Origin: Bacteroidales bacterium
GTDB lineage: Bacteria > Bacteroidota > Bacteroidia > Bacteroidales > WCHB1-69
Direction of reading: 5' to 3'
Length of the DNA: 64,000 nt
NCBI GenBank assembly: GCA_017525245.1
Contig: JAFXTE010000047.1
Location: 62,001-126,000 of the forward strand
Numbering within the stretch: the stretch's first letter is position 1; each line of letters starts with the position of its first letter. A program made the translations under genes and the position numbers. This document shows, piece after piece, positions 9,601-18,269 of the stretch. Under the pieces are notes generated by a model, which had not been told where the DNA came from, made no database searches, and saw nothing but the letters and a program-made list of their open reading frames with translations.

Positions 9601-12600
9601 TTTTCCCGTGGTTTGAACGACGACGGCTCCTTGCGTGATCCTGAAACCCGTTGGGGCGGTATCATGCGGAAATTCGACAACACCGACTTTGAATCCTCCA
9701 ACTACGAATACATCGAGTTCTGGATGATGGACCCATTCATTGAAAATCCAAACCATAGTGGTGGTAAGCTCTATTTTAACTTGGGCGACATTTCCGAAGA
9801 TATTTTGCGCGACGGACGTAAATTTTACGAAAACGGTCTGCCCACCGACGGAACCGACCAGGATGTGGAGTTCACCGCATGGGGACGCGTGCCCACCAAG
9901 CAGATGGTTATCAATGCTTTTGACAACCAAACGGGTTCCCGCGTCTATCAGGATGTCGGTTACGATGGCTTACCCTCCACCCGTGAGGCGGACTATTTCC
10001 AAGAATCTTTCATTGACCGTGTGGCTGCAACCTTCGGTGTTGGTTCACAAGCCTACCAGATGGCTGTCGCAGACCCGTCTGCCGATGACTATCACTATTT
10101 CAGAGGCAGCGATTATGATGCCGCTGATGTCAAGCTCGTTGAACGCTACAAATATTTCAACAACGCTGAGGGCAACTCCCCCGAACAAGGACAAGGAGGT
10201 GAAAACTATCCCACTTCCGCCACCAGTATGCCGAACATGGAAGACATGAACAACGACAACACCCTGAGCGAGGACGAACGTTACTACCAGTACGTCATTG
10301 ACCTTTCGCCCGACAAAATGGTGGTTGGTGAGAACTACATCAACGATGTTTATGAGGGGCATCCCAAAGCGCTTCCCGACGGAAGCCGCCCCACCACGAA
10401 ATGGTATCAGTTCCGCATACCCATTCACAACCCCGACAAGGTGGTGAACAACATGTCCGGATTCAACTCCATACGTTTCATGCGTGTTTTCATGAAAGAC
10501 TTTGAGGAACCCATTATCTGCCGTTTGGCCACTTTCGAACTGGTTCGTAGCGACTGGCGTTCCTACAACCTGAGCCTGCGCGAAGACGGTGACTATCTCC
10601 CGACCCAAGACGATGGAGAATGTTCGTTCTACGTCGGAACAGTGAGTTTGGAGGAGAATGCCAACAGGGTTCCGATTCCTTATATGCTCCCTCCCGGCAT
10701 CGTACGTGAACAGACATACGGTATGACCGCCCAACTCATCAACGAAAACGAGCAGTCGCTGACCATGAAGGTTGTCAACCTGCCCGATGGTGACTCGCGT
10801 GCCGTGTATAAAAACACTTCCTACGACCTGCGCCAGTTCAACAACTTACAGATGTACATCCATGCTGAAGACGTCCACTCTTCCGGCGATTTGAATCCCG
10901 GCGATATCAGAGTTTTCATCCGTTTGGGATCCGACTTCACGGAAAACTACTACGAATACGAGATCCCCGTGGACATCTCCCCATGGACAGTCGGGCGCGA
11001 CACCAATGCCATTTGGCCGGAGAAAAACCGCATGTACATCGCTTTGGATTCCTTAGTTTCTTTGAAGATGCAGCGTAACGCCGCAGTCAGAAACGGCATG
11101 CATCCGGGCAATTCCATACCCTATCCTCCGAGAGGACTCGAAAGCGGTGAAGAGCGGATGACTGTTGTAGGCAACCCTAACTTGGGTGAGGTCACGACTA
11201 TCATGGTCGGTATTCGCAACCCCAAGAAACGCACCCAGAATGCCGGTCCGGGCGGTTACTACGACGACATGCTGGCGAAATCCGTGGAGGTCTGGATCAA
11301 CGAGTTGAGATTGAGCGGCTTTGACGACCGCCAGGGAGTCGCTGCACTCTTACGCGCCCGAGCCACCCTCGCCGATGTCGGAAACCTCACCGTGTCGGGA
11401 ACATACTCAACCCCCGGCTACGGAGCATTAGAGCAATCCATAACCGAAAGGTCGCATGAAACCAACATCAATGTGGACATTGCCACCAACATTGATGGCG
11501 GAAAACTTTTCTTCCCGGAAAAATGGAACATCAGAATCCCGCTTCACTATGACTATTCCTTAGGCGTTGTGCAACCGGAATATAACCCGCTGAATCCGGA
11601 CGTGAAGATGAAAGACGAACTGTCACAGCTTCCCAACGCTGAATCCCGTGACTCCCTGCGTTTCCTGACCAACACCGTCACCCAACGCCAGAACGTGAAC
11701 TTGATGAACGTCCGCAAGGAACGTGATTTCTCAAAAGGCAACAAGATGCACCCCTGGGATGTTGAGAACCTCGACTTCTCCTACTCCTATTCTGAAATGA
11801 TTCAGCGCACCGAGGACATGGAGATGAACAACGAATACATCCATCACGGGGAAATCGGCTACACGTTCAGCACGAATCCCAAGAACTACCGACCTTTTTC
11901 TAAGGCAAAATGGACCAAAAGCAAGTGGCTACAGCTGATTCGCGACTTCAACGTGACCCCCATGCCGAAGAACATCACGTTCCGCACCACCATGCACCGC
12001 GACCTGCAGGAGTTCAAGTATCGTCCCAAGAGCCAAGGCAACATTATCATTGACACCAACTATGTAAAATCATACGATTGGACAAGAAATTACGCTTTCA
12101 ATTGGGACATCTTCCAAAGTTTGAAGTTAGAGTTCAGGGCTGACGCTTCCGCACGCATCGACGAGCCGGACGGCCGCATTGAAACACGCACGCAAAAAGA
12201 CTCTTTGTGGCGCTGCATCGGCAAAGGCGGCCGCACCACCGACTACCGTCAGACTTTCAACGCCACATACCAGATCCCGCTGAACAAGTTTCCATTATTC
12301 AAATTCATAAACGCCAATGTGCGCTACTCCTCCATGTACAACTTTAATGCATCGGCACTTTCCCTCGCTTACCTTGGCAACACCATCCAAAACTCACAAA
12401 ACGTTCAGGGGAATGCCACTTTAAATCTCGTAACACTTTACAATTCAGTTCCTTACCTGAAAAAAGTAAATCAAGGCATCGCCCAAAACAAAAATGCTGA
12501 CAAGGGAAAAGGATCAAAAGACCCTAAAGACAACGATAACGACACCGAAAAAGAACTAAATAAAGGCAAAAAGAACAGGGACAAAAACGATTCTCTGAAA

Positions 12601-13983
12601 GAAAAGCCACAGATAGGCAAATTGATTTTAGACGGAACTTTGCGCGTTCTGATGTCTGTGAGGAACGTTTCGGCCAATTACACACAAGGACGCGGTACAA
12701 CTTTGCCTGGCTATATGCATTCCGCCACTCTGGTAGGACACAGCAAGGAAAGCAGCACACCTGGCTTCCTGTTTATGTTCGGTGGACAACCTGACATCCA
12801 AACCATTGCAGCACGCGACCACTGGCTGACAACCGACTCGCTGATGAATTCCGCCTATCAACGGACCAAGAACCAAGTGATGAATTTCCGGGCATCCGTG
12901 GAACCATTCAAGGATTTCAGAATTGACGTTTCCGCAAACCGCAACTTTACAGAAAACTTCTCCGAATATTTCCATGTGGATGAATTGGGCAATGTGCAAC
13001 ATTACACTCCCCAACGTTCAGGCTCCTTCAGCATGACTTACTGCGGATTGGGGACTTTCTTCAAAAACCACGACGATCTGTTCCAAGAATTCCGTGCCGT
13101 AAGAGCACAGCTGTCCGAACGTTATGCCCAAAACAACCCCAACTACGCAGGAGAGGTGGATCCGGAAACAGGATTCCCTGTAGGCTACAGCGCCATTTCC
13201 CAAGACGTGCTGATGGGTGCTTTCTTCACTACCTACCTCAGCAAAGATGCCCAAAAAGCAGATATCTTCTCACCCTTCTTGAAAATCCCGCTCCCCAACT
13301 GGCGTCTCAACTACAACGGCCTGACCAAAATCAAGGGAATGAACAAAATCTTCCAAACGTTCTCCATCACTCATAATTACACCTGTAACTATAATGTAAA
13401 CGGCTATTCCACCAATATTGCCTACACACAAGATGCCAATGGTTACCCCAACGCTTACAACAACCTCGGAGACTTCATCGCTGCCCACGAACTCAGCCAG
13501 ATGGCATTAACCGAGCAATTCTCTCCGCTCATCGGTTTTGATATGACTCTGAAAAACAGTATGATACTGAAAGTGGAATATAAACAATCCCGAAATATCT
13601 CACTGAGTTTCACGAACACCCAGCTTACTGAAACCACCAGCAAGGAAGTTTCTGTTTCCACAGGCTATCGGTTCAAAGACATCAAAATCGGACTTGTATT
13701 TTCTGGCATGAAACGACAGTTTGTCAGCGACTTGAATCTTACCGCCGGTTTCGGTTTGAAAGACAACCAGACAATGCTGCGCAGAATCACCGAAGATGAC
13801 ACACAAGTGACCTCTGGTTCATTAGACATCACCATAAACGTAGCTGCCGATTATCAATTCAGCCGCATGGTCGGACTCAAGTTCTACTACGACCAATCCA
13901 TTAACAGACCAAAAAATAAGAACCAATATAATAGAATGAATTTCCAAACTGGTATCCAGCTGCAATTGATGCTGTCTCAGTAA
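6700..13983 (+). CDS. sprA: SprA/Sov, T9SS outer-membrane translocon
   Basis: The 2427-residue product matches SprA (Sov in Porphyromonas). SprA is the giant 36-strand outer-membrane barrel through which T9SS cargo leaves the periplasm, and it is also needed for gliding in motile relatives. Evidence: extreme length, a signal peptide ending near LRLNAS, the SprA-N-like block IGLKLGVKFTKTDNFN...QLDFDEDIQLNLLAKIGDK (split here), alternating barrel strands to the C-terminus and an aromatic/Gln-rich end. A Lys/Asp-rich low-complexity insert lies around residues 1928-1970 (nt 12484-12605). The only sensible start is TTG at 6700-6702, preceded by AAGGA at 6691-6695, an unusually clear ribosome-binding site for this phylum. 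It follows ruvA by 15 nt. Frame is intact throughout. Confidence 0.95.
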   Translation: MKVRQYIYAIVLAFLVITSGHLRLNASEVLVLHKTLPVGIQLSYPIFPPDTNPPTLPQPDNNPLNPPANNPFYLQNPPGIGPSIIYDPITNTYNFQYMTGSTPFGPAAYMNINEYIDYDLQQNIHNYWHNQSRSIGSNGRSRTGSGLIPQLHIGGDIFEGIFGSNTIDIRPSGNIGLKLGVKFTKTDNFNIPVKKRKNLQLDFDEDIQLNLLAKIGDKIEFNLNYSTDELAVTTTKTDQIKLKYNGKEDDILQLIEFGDITFPLNSTLITGSQSLFGVKTQLKFGNLFVTAVASRKKSSSQSITISGGAEETEFYFRADEYEENKHFFLGHFFEEHYNQYLSTLPLVGSPIVITKIEVWRTTVGSATTNNRNIVAFTDLGEYDPSFSNLSYNPAYPGGQHPDNNINNLTAYADSSLIRNIASVSGNMQSIGMKSGTDYEKVESARLLSPSEYTVNTKLGFISLNSALAADQVLAVAFQYTVIGDDHVYQVGEFANEVATPNCIRVKLLKSSSLNVKSPLWKLMMKNVYSLNAYQLSADKFRLNVLYTGDEEGVPNGFFTQGAQKGIPLIRLMGLDRLNKQQDPTPDGVFDFIDGAATNGGTINSSNGRVYFPTTEPFGKDLRAALDDPALADKYAFDSLYTMTKTMAQQITNKNKYYIEGTYRSSYGSEFHFPSGGATKSVRVTAGGVALTENVDYTVNYDMGVVTIINQSILASGTPITVTPETDDNYQMDKRMFGVNLDYMFSQDFTIGATLLNLSERPITNKVNYGDEPINNLIWGMNFAYKTELPFVTKAIDLLSFHHTTTKSYLNLDGEFAHFIPGHNRQIGKSGTTYIDNFESAKSTIDLMNMSNWVLASTPQGQPDLFPEAQPVNISASTRRQLAYGFNRARLAWYTIDNLFYNGGTAVPSNLTAEDLSRPYARAVYEPELFPYKEQPTTALSTLMTVFNLAYYPSERGAYNYDVDGSEGFSRGLNDDGSLRDPETRWGGIMRKFDNTDFESSNYEYIEFWMMDPFIENPNHSGGKLYFNLGDISEDILRDGRKFYENGLPTDGTDQDVEFTAWGRVPTKQMVINAFDNQTGSRVYQDVGYDGLPSTREADYFQESFIDRVAATFGVGSQAYQMAVADPSADDYHYFRGSDYDAADVKLVERYKYFNNAEGNSPEQGQGGENYPTSATSMPNMEDMNNDNTLSEDERYYQYVIDLSPDKMVVGENYINDVYEGHPKALPDGSRPTTKWYQFRIPIHNPDKVVNNMSGFNSIRFMRVFMKDFEEPIICRLATFELVRSDWRSYNLSLREDGDYLPTQDDGECSFYVGTVSLEENANRVPIPYMLPPGIVREQTYGMTAQLINENEQSLTMKVVNLPDGDSRAVYKNTSYDLRQFNNLQMYIHAEDVHSSGDLNPGDIRVFIRLGSDFTENYYEYEIPVDISPWTVGRDTNAIWPEKNRMYIALDSLVSLKMQRNAAVRNGMHPGNSIPYPPRGLESGEERMTVVGNPNLGEVTTIMVGIRNPKKRTQNAGPGGYYDDMLAKSVEVWINELRLSGFDDRQGVAALLRARATLADVGNLTVSGTYSTPGYGALEQSITERSHETNINVDIATNIDGGKLFFPEKWNIRIPLHYDYSLGVVQPEYNPLNPDVKMKDELSQLPNAESRDSLRFLTNTVTQRQNVNLMNVRKERDFSKGNKMHPWDVENLDFSYSYSEMIQRTEDMEMNNEYIHHGEIGYTFSTNPKNYRPFSKAKWTKSKWLQLIRDFNVTPMPKNITFRTTMHRDLQEFKYRPKSQGNIIIDTNYVKSYDWTRNYAFNWDIFQSLKLEFRADASARIDEPDGRIETRTQKDSLWRCIGKGGRTTDYRQTFNATYQIPLNKFPLFKFINANVRYSSMYNFNASALSLAYLGNTIQNSQNVQGNATLNLVTLYNSVPYLKKVNQGIAQNKNADKGKGSKDPKDNDNDTEKELNKGKKNRDKNDSLKEKPQIGKLILDGTLRVLMSVRNVSANYTQGRGTTLPGYMHSATLVGHSKESSTPGFLFMFGGQPDIQTIAARDHWLTTDSLMNSAYQRTKNQVMNFRASVEPFKDFRIDVSANRNFTENFSEYFHVDELGNVQHYTPQRSGSFSMTYCGLGTFFKNHDDLFQEFRAVRAQLSERYAQNNPNYAGEVDPETGFPVGYSAISQDVLMGAFFTTYLSKDAQKADIFSPFLKIPLPNWRLNYNGLTKIKGMNKIFQTFSITHNYTCNYNVNGYSTNIAYTQDANGYPNAYNNLGDFIAAHELSQMALTEQFSPLIGFDMTLKNSMILKVEYKQSRNISLSFTNTQLTETTSKEVSVSTGYRFKDIKIGLVFSGMKRQFVSDLNLTAGFGLKDNQTMLRRITEDDTQVTSGSLDITINVAADYQFSRMVGLKFYYDQSINRPKNKNQYNRMNFQTGIQLQLMLSQ

Positions 13984-14021
13984 TGGGAATTGCCTATTAA
14001 GCGATCAACTAGTTTCATCAA

Positions 14022-15806
14022 CTATCCTATCGTTTTCGCAATCTTCTCAATGTTCAAACTTCTTGCCGAAGCATCAATAATATCCTTGTAGATGCCGCCT
14101 TTCTTGTAGATTTCGTCGGGGTCGCCTGACTCCTCCACGCGACCGTCCTTGAGCGCATAGATGTAGTCGGCATCGATGATTTGCGAGATGCTGTGCGAGA
14201 TGATGATGACGGTGCGGTCCTGCTTGATGGCATCGATGCTGTTCTTGATCTGTTCGGTGGCGATGGCATCCAAACTGGCGGTGGGCTCGTCCAAGAAGAT
14301 GATAGGCGGGTTCTTGAGGAACATGCGGGCGATGGCCACGCGCTGCTGCTGCCCACCGGAGAGGTCAGCGGCGTTGTGCGCGAACTGCTTCGGCAGCTCC
14401 ATGACCTGGTCGTAGAGGTGCGCCTTCTTCGCGGCCTCCACCACTTCCTCGTGCGTGGCATCCGGGTTGCCATAGAGGATGTTCTCCTCGATGGTGCCGT
14501 CGAAGATGTGGTTCTTTTGCAACACCAACCCGATGTTCTCGCGCAGGTAGTGCGTGTCGTAGTCGCGGAGATCGATCCCGTCCAACGTGATGGTGCCCAC
14601 CTGCGGCTCGTAGAACTTGTCCAGCAGGTTGACAATCGTACTCTTGCCCGCGCCCGACAGCCCGACCAACGCCGTGATCTTGCCCGGCTCAATCTTCATG
14701 TTGACACCGAACAACGCCTGCGTGCCGTTCGGGTAGGTGAAATCAACGCCCTTCAGCTCGAAATTGCCGTGGATGGGCTCCGGTCTGTACTCGCCTGACG
14801 GCTCGACCTCCTTCTCGGAGTTGAGGATGCCGAAGAATCCCTCGGCGTAAATCAGCGCGTCGTTCACGTCGTCGAAGATGCGCTGCAGCTGCGTGATGGG
14901 CGCGATGACGTTGCTGAACAACATCACGTGGTACATGATTTTACCGATGGTCATGCCGGGGTATTCGATGAGCACCAAATAGGCGGTGAGAATGATGACC
15001 AGCACGGTGCCCACCTGCCGCACGAAACTCTTGAGTCCGTTGTAGTAGAAAGCCACCTTGCGGGTCTTCATCTGGTTTTCCGTCACTTGGTTCTGGATAT
15101 CCAACTGTTTCTGTCCCTCAATCTCCTCGCGGTTGAAGCTCTTGATGACGTTGATGGAGTCGATGATGTTCTTGATACCCTGACTTTTAGTCTCCAAATG
15201 GCTGCGCATCTCACGTCGCCAGCCCTTGAGCCGACGCGCCTGCCGATAGGTAATCCAGAAGTAAACCGGCACGATGCCGAGGGCGACCAAGCCGACATAG
15301 ACGTTGGCCGCGAACATCAGGATGAGGGCGAGCAAGGCGCTGGAGAACAACGGAAGCAGGTCGATGAAAAAGTTCTGCACCGTGCGCGATAACGAACTGA
15401 CACCTTGATCAATACGCGCTTGCAGCTTGCCGGTGGCGTTGTCGCCCGAGTTGAAGAAGGCCATCTTGAAAGTGAGCACCTTCTCAATGACGCTCTGCGC
15501 CAAGTCGCGGCTCACGTAGATTCGCATCCGCTCGCCGAAATAGTTCTGTGCAAAGGTGACAATTGCGGAAAGCAACTCCTTGCCTAACAGCACGATGCTG
15601 ATGATGGTCATAATCCGTGCCGCCTGACCCCATTGGAAGTTGGTGCCGATGAGCGCATTGATAGCATCCACTGTCCGGTCAAGCACAATGGCGTTGACCT
15701 GCGCCATCAAAGATCCCACTAATGTAAGGATTAAAGTGATGAATACCAGCCATTTGTAAGGTTTCACAAACGGGCGGAGGTTTTTGAAGAGTTGGAGGAG
15801 GTTCAT
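14022..15806 (-). CDS. ABC transporter, fused permease-ATPase (MsbA/exporter type)
   Basis: A 594-aa half-transporter that would dimerise in the inner membrane and export lipid or another hydrophobic substrate. Six membrane segments (residues about 18-300) form an ABC type-1 permease. The nucleotide-binding domain has Walker A GLSGAGKST (about residue 380), signature LSGGQQQR, Walker B IIFLDEPTAS and H-loop IIISHS. It is similar in layout to MsbA, but substrate cannot be deduced. It lies downstream of rimO on the same strand with only 28 nt between them, which holds a heptanucleotide repeat, and it converges with sprA. The NBD part is visibly GC-rich compared with the 5' part. Confidence 0.9.
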   Translation of the reverse strand: MNLLQLFKNLRPFVKPYKWLVFITLILTLVGSLMAQVNAIVLDRTVDAINALIGTNFQWGQAARIMTIISIVLLGKELLSAIVTFAQNYFGERMRIYVSRDLAQSVIEKVLTFKMAFFNSGDNATGKLQARIDQGVSSLSRTVQNFFIDLLPLFSSALLALILMFAANVYVGLVALGIVPVYFWITYRQARRLKGWRREMRSHLETKSQGIKNIIDSINVIKSFNREEIEGQKQLDIQNQVTENQMKTRKVAFYYNGLKSFVRQVGTVLVIILTAYLVLIEYPGMTIGKIMYHVMLFSNVIAPITQLQRIFDDVNDALIYAEGFFGILNSEKEVEPSGEYRPEPIHGNFELKGVDFTYPNGTQALFGVNMKIEPGKITALVGLSGAGKSTIVNLLDKFYEPQVGTITLDGIDLRDYDTHYLRENIGLVLQKNHIFDGTIEENILYGNPDATHEEVVEAAKKAHLYDQVMELPKQFAHNAADLSGGQQQRVAIARMFLKNPPIIFLDEPTASLDAIATEQIKNSIDAIKQDRTVIIISHSISQIIDADYIYALKDGRVEESGDPDEIYKKGGIYKDIIDASARSLNIEKIAKTIG

Positions 15807-15811
15807 ATAAA

Positions 15812-15845
15812 GGTTATTGGTTAAGGGTTATAGGTTATTGAAGCT
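15812..15845. repeat. Heptanucleotide repeat (GGTTATT family)
   Basis: Degenerate GGTTATT/GGTTATA units ending TTATTGAAGCTGG. The terminal part encodes the last codons of rimO (CQLQ-stop, on the minus strand). Related arrays lie at 24.54, 30.0, 38.22, 40.43, 44.45 and 45.6 kb. Confidence 0.75.
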
Positions 15846-17118
15846 GGCAAATCGTTCCGAACAAATCATATTCCGCGGCGTCGGTGATTTCCACGTTGTA
15901 GAATTCGCCGATGGTGAGCGGTTGGGATTTGTCGATGAAGACGTCGTTATCGACATCGGGCGAGTCGAATTCCGTGCGACCGATGTAGCAGTCGGGTTCT
16001 TCGCTGTCGATGAGCACCTTCATCGTGGTGCCGACGCGGGTCTGGTTGATCTCGAAGGAGATTTTCTCCTGCAGCTTCATGATTTCGTTCACCCGTTTGT
16101 TCTTTTCGGAGGCCTTGATGGGGTCGCCAAGGTCGAAAGCGGGGGTGTCATCCTCCTGTGAGTAGGCGAAAACGCCGAGCCGTTCGAAACGGTTGCGGCG
16201 CACGAACTCCACGAGCTCCTTGTGCTGTTCGCGGGTCTCGGTCGGGTAGCCAGAGATCAGCGTAGTGCGCAGCGCGATGCCGGGAATCGTCTCGCGGATG
16301 CGGGCGATGAGGTCGTAGATGTAAGCCGAGCTGCCTCCGCGACGCATACTCTGCAGAATGTCGTCGCTCACATGCTGGAACGGAATGTCCAAATAGCGGC
16401 AGTATTGCGGGTACTGCTTCATCACCTCCAGAATCTCGTAGGGGAAGTTCAGCGGGTAGGCGTAATGCAGCCGAATCCACTGGATGCCTTTCACTTGCGC
16501 GAGCTTATCCATCAGGTCGGCGAGTTCGCGCTTGCCGCTGCGGTCGATGCCGTAGTAAGTGAGGTCCTGGGCAATCAGCATCAGCTCCTTAACCCCTTGG
16601 TCGGCAAGACGTTGTGCCTCCTCCACGAGAAGCGGAATCGGTTTGGAGACCTGCCGGTCGCGGATGAGCGGGATGGAACAGTAGGAGCATTGGTGGTCAC
16701 AGCCCTCGGAGATTTTAAGGTAGGCATAGTGACGCGGGGTCGAAAGCATACGGTCCGCTGTGTTGAGCAGCTGGAAATCGGGGGATTCCAGCAGATTCGG
16801 CAGTTCCGCGAAGGTGAAGAAGCCATCCACTTCGGGCAACGCTTCCTGCAATTCCGCCATATTGCGTTGCACAAGGCATCCCACCACGTACAACTTCTTG
16901 ATCTGGTGGCGTTTCTTGCGCTCAATTTGGTTCAGAATCTCGTTCACAGACTCTTCGCGGGCATCATGGATGAAGCTGCATGTGTTGATAATCACGATGT
17001 CAGACTTCTGCGCGCTTTCGTAGTAGAGTTCATGCCCGTTGCGGTAGAGTTGCGCGGCCATAACTTCTGAATCCACAATGTTCTTGGAACAACCTAAGGT
17101 GATGATATTGATAGTCAT
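15835..17118 (-). CDS. rimO: Ribosomal protein S12 methylthiotransferase RimO
   Basis: A radical-SAM methylthiotransferase that modifies a conserved Asp of ribosomal protein S12. Three parts are visible in 427 aa. The N-terminal UPF0004 domain holds its cluster-binding cysteines in ITLGCSKNIVDSE, INTCSFI and VVGCLVQRN. The radical-SAM core has the CxxxCxxC motif CDHQCSYCSIP (about residue 140) and IRLHYAYP. A C-terminal TRAM domain ends FGTICQLQ. The opening LGCSKN...DSE is diagnostic for RimO as against MiaB. The start is the ATG at 17118. The stop codon lies in a heptanucleotide repeat shared with intergenic regions. Confidence 0.95.
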   Translation of the reverse strand: MTINIITLGCSKNIVDSEVMAAQLYRNGHELYYESAQKSDIVIINTCSFIHDAREESVNEILNQIERKKRHQIKKLYVVGCLVQRNMAELQEALPEVDGFFTFAELPNLLESPDFQLLNTADRMLSTPRHYAYLKISEGCDHQCSYCSIPLIRDRQVSKPIPLLVEEAQRLADQGVKELMLIAQDLTYYGIDRSGKRELADLMDKLAQVKGIQWIRLHYAYPLNFPYEILEVMKQYPQYCRYLDIPFQHVSDDILQSMRRGGSSAYIYDLIARIRETIPGIALRTTLISGYPTETREQHKELVEFVRRNRFERLGVFAYSQEDDTPAFDLGDPIKASEKNKRVNEIMKLQEKISFEINQTRVGTTMKVLIDSEEPDCYIGRTEFDSPDVDNDVFIDKSQPLTIGEFYNVEITDAAEYDLFGTICQLQ

Positions 17119-17143
17119 ATATCTAATTTAAGTTTGCAAAAAT

Positions 17144-17174
17144 AAAAAAAGCCCCTTTACGAGGGGCTTTTTTT
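17144..17174. terminator. Bidirectional Rho-independent terminator
   Basis: An A-run, stem GCCCCT/AGGGGC with loop TTACG, and a T-run make a symmetrical hairpin 25 nt upstream of the rimO start. It ends the small lipoprotein gene to its right, which is also on the minus strand, and separates it from rimO. Confidence 0.85.
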
Positions 17175-17190
17175 AGGGAAAACCACTAAA

Positions 17191-17412
17191 TTATTTACGT
17201 TTGCAAACAACTTCGTAGTCACTAACCGCTGCTGCGGATTGAAGAGCATCAGCATATGCGTTACAGTTTTTATAACCACTGTTTTGCAAGTTAACTTCAG
17301 TGGTGGTTGAAACGCCCATGACAGACACAGTGCATTCACAAACCTTGCTGCAAGAAGTTGCAACACCTGCTAACAACATAGCAGCTCCAAAAATTGCCAT
17401 TAATTTTTTCAT
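17191..17412 (-). CDS. Small Cys-rich putative lipoprotein, paralogue 1
   Basis: A 73-aa protein from the ATG at 17410-17412 (MKKLMAIFGAAMLLAGVATSC). The signal peptide ends in a lipobox-like ATSC. The mature part is short with further cysteines (CECT, NC, VVC). The next gene upstream encodes a 68-aa relative with the same arrangement: lipobox Cys, then CECT, and a Cys a few residues before the C-terminus. No known family was recognised. A perfect -7 element precedes it and a strong terminator follows, so it is probably its own short transcript. An upstream in-frame ATG at 17469 lies in front of the promoter and was not used. Confidence 0.75.
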   Translation of the reverse strand: MKKLMAIFGAAMLLAGVATSCSKVCECTVSVMGVSTTTEVNLQNSGYKNCNAYADALQSAAAVSDYEVVCKRK

Positions 17413-17445
17413 TTTTAAAAAATTTAAGTTAGTACTAATTTCGCG

Positions 17446-17454
17446 GCAAAAATA
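17446..17454 (-). promoter_or_regulatory. -7 element for Cys-rich lipoprotein 1
   Basis: TATTTTTGC read on the minus strand, 34 nt before the chosen ATG. This decides the start at 17412. Confidence 0.6.
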
Positions 17455-17483
17455 CAATTTTTTATACACCTAGCAAAAAAAAA

Positions 17484-17690
17484 TCATTTTTTTTTCACAC
17501 ACTCAAGTCCCATTTTTCCATAGGGGGTTTCGGTTACAGAACTAAACTCTGAACAAGATTGACCTTGCGCAACTTCTGTGGAAGTGGCGACTGCGGTCCC
17601 GTATTCATAAAGCGTGCATTCACACGAATGACTACAGGAAACCGTCATTAAAGCTAATAACAGCACACATACAAAAAACGGCAATTTCAT
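17484..17690 (-). CDS. Small Cys-rich putative lipoprotein, paralogue 2
   Basis: A 68-aa product from MKLPFFVCVLLLALMTVSC; an ATG three codons upstream (17699) is possible. The signal peptide ends at lipobox TVSC and is followed by SHSCECTLYEYG. It ends GLECVKKK, echoing VVCKRK in the neighbour. The shared CxxCECT-like pattern and tandem position indicate a duplicated pair of tiny lipid-anchored proteins of unknown function. Its promoter on the minus strand abuts the divergent promoter of the 17818 gene. Confidence 0.7.
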   Translation of the reverse strand: MKLPFFVCVLLLALMTVSCSHSCECTLYEYGTAVATSTEVAQGQSCSEFSSVTETPYGKMGLECVKKK

Positions 17691-17721
17691 AATCTTCATA
17701 ATAACTTTTCAAAAAAGGGCT

Positions 17722-17730
17722 GCAAACATA
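17722..17730 (-). promoter_or_regulatory. -7 element for Cys-rich lipoprotein 2
   Basis: TATGTTTGC on the minus strand, with TTTG at 17746-17749 as a possible -33 box. It lies back to back with the plus-strand element at 17777. Confidence 0.55.
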
Positions 17731-17752
17731 CACTTTTTTTTTGTACAAACCA

Positions 17753-17785
17753 TTGTTTATTATTCAATGTTTTTTGTATTTTTGC
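17753..17785 (+). promoter_or_regulatory. Promoter of the 145-aa lipoprotein gene
   Basis: TTG (17753-17755) and TATTTTTGC (17777-17785) are spaced 21 nt apart, matching the phylum consensus. Confidence 0.6.
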
Positions 17786-17817
17786 CATTTGAAAATAATC
17801 CCAAAACATATAAGGAA

Positions 17818-18255
17818 ATGAAAAAAATTGTCATTGTCATTTTTGCAGCAGTTCTTGCACTGGTGTCTTGTAACAGCACGAACCCTTACGCAGGTAAATA
17901 CTCCGGCACGTTCACGTTCGTCACAAACAACATCACTAAAAACGGCACCTTGCGGTTGGTCTCCAATCCTCTGACTTCTGGATTGTTGGTCTATGGTGTT
18001 GTACCTATCAACCCTGTTTCATCCAACGTCTTTATTTCGAATGATAACAATGCCGAACTCGTAACCCAGCTTTTGCAGTATGTCGGTAACCAAAGTAACA
18101 TCTATAATGCGGCAACCGAACAAATCAAAAACGTGAGAGTTGAAGCCACCTTTAGCGGCAACACGGTAAATCTGGATATGTTTTACGAAGTGGCGCTGAT
18201 CAGCAACCTGCTCCAGACCCGTGTAAGCATTGTCAAATTTACGGGTACGAAATAA
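17818..18255 (+). CDS. Putative lipoprotein, unknown function
   Basis: A 145-aa product from the ATG at 17818, which has AAGGA six nt upstream. The signal peptide is MKKIVIVIFAAVLALVSC, with lipobox LVSC and N as the +2 residue. The mature part starts with a Tyr/Gly-rich strand pattern (YAGKYSGTFTF) and has alternating hydrophobic residues suggesting a small beta-sandwich or lipocalin-like fold. The fold is inferred from pattern only. An in-frame ATG at 17767 precedes the promoter and was rejected. The MORN-repeat gene follows after 14 nt, so the two probably form an operon. Confidence 0.8.
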   Translation: MKKIVIVIFAAVLALVSCNSTNPYAGKYSGTFTFVTNNITKNGTLRLVSNPLTSGLLVYGVVPINPVSSNVFISNDNNAELVTQLLQYVGNQSNIYNAATEQIKNVRVEATFSGNTVNLDMFYEVALISNLLQTRVSIVKFTGTK

Positions 18256-18269
18256 TCATTCCAACCCCC

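Noticed and set aside
12484..12605. Lys/Asp-rich stretch in sprA as a frameshifted or inserted sequence
   Set aside because: The frame continues normally on both sides, and such a hydrophilic insert is compatible with a long loop of the barrel.
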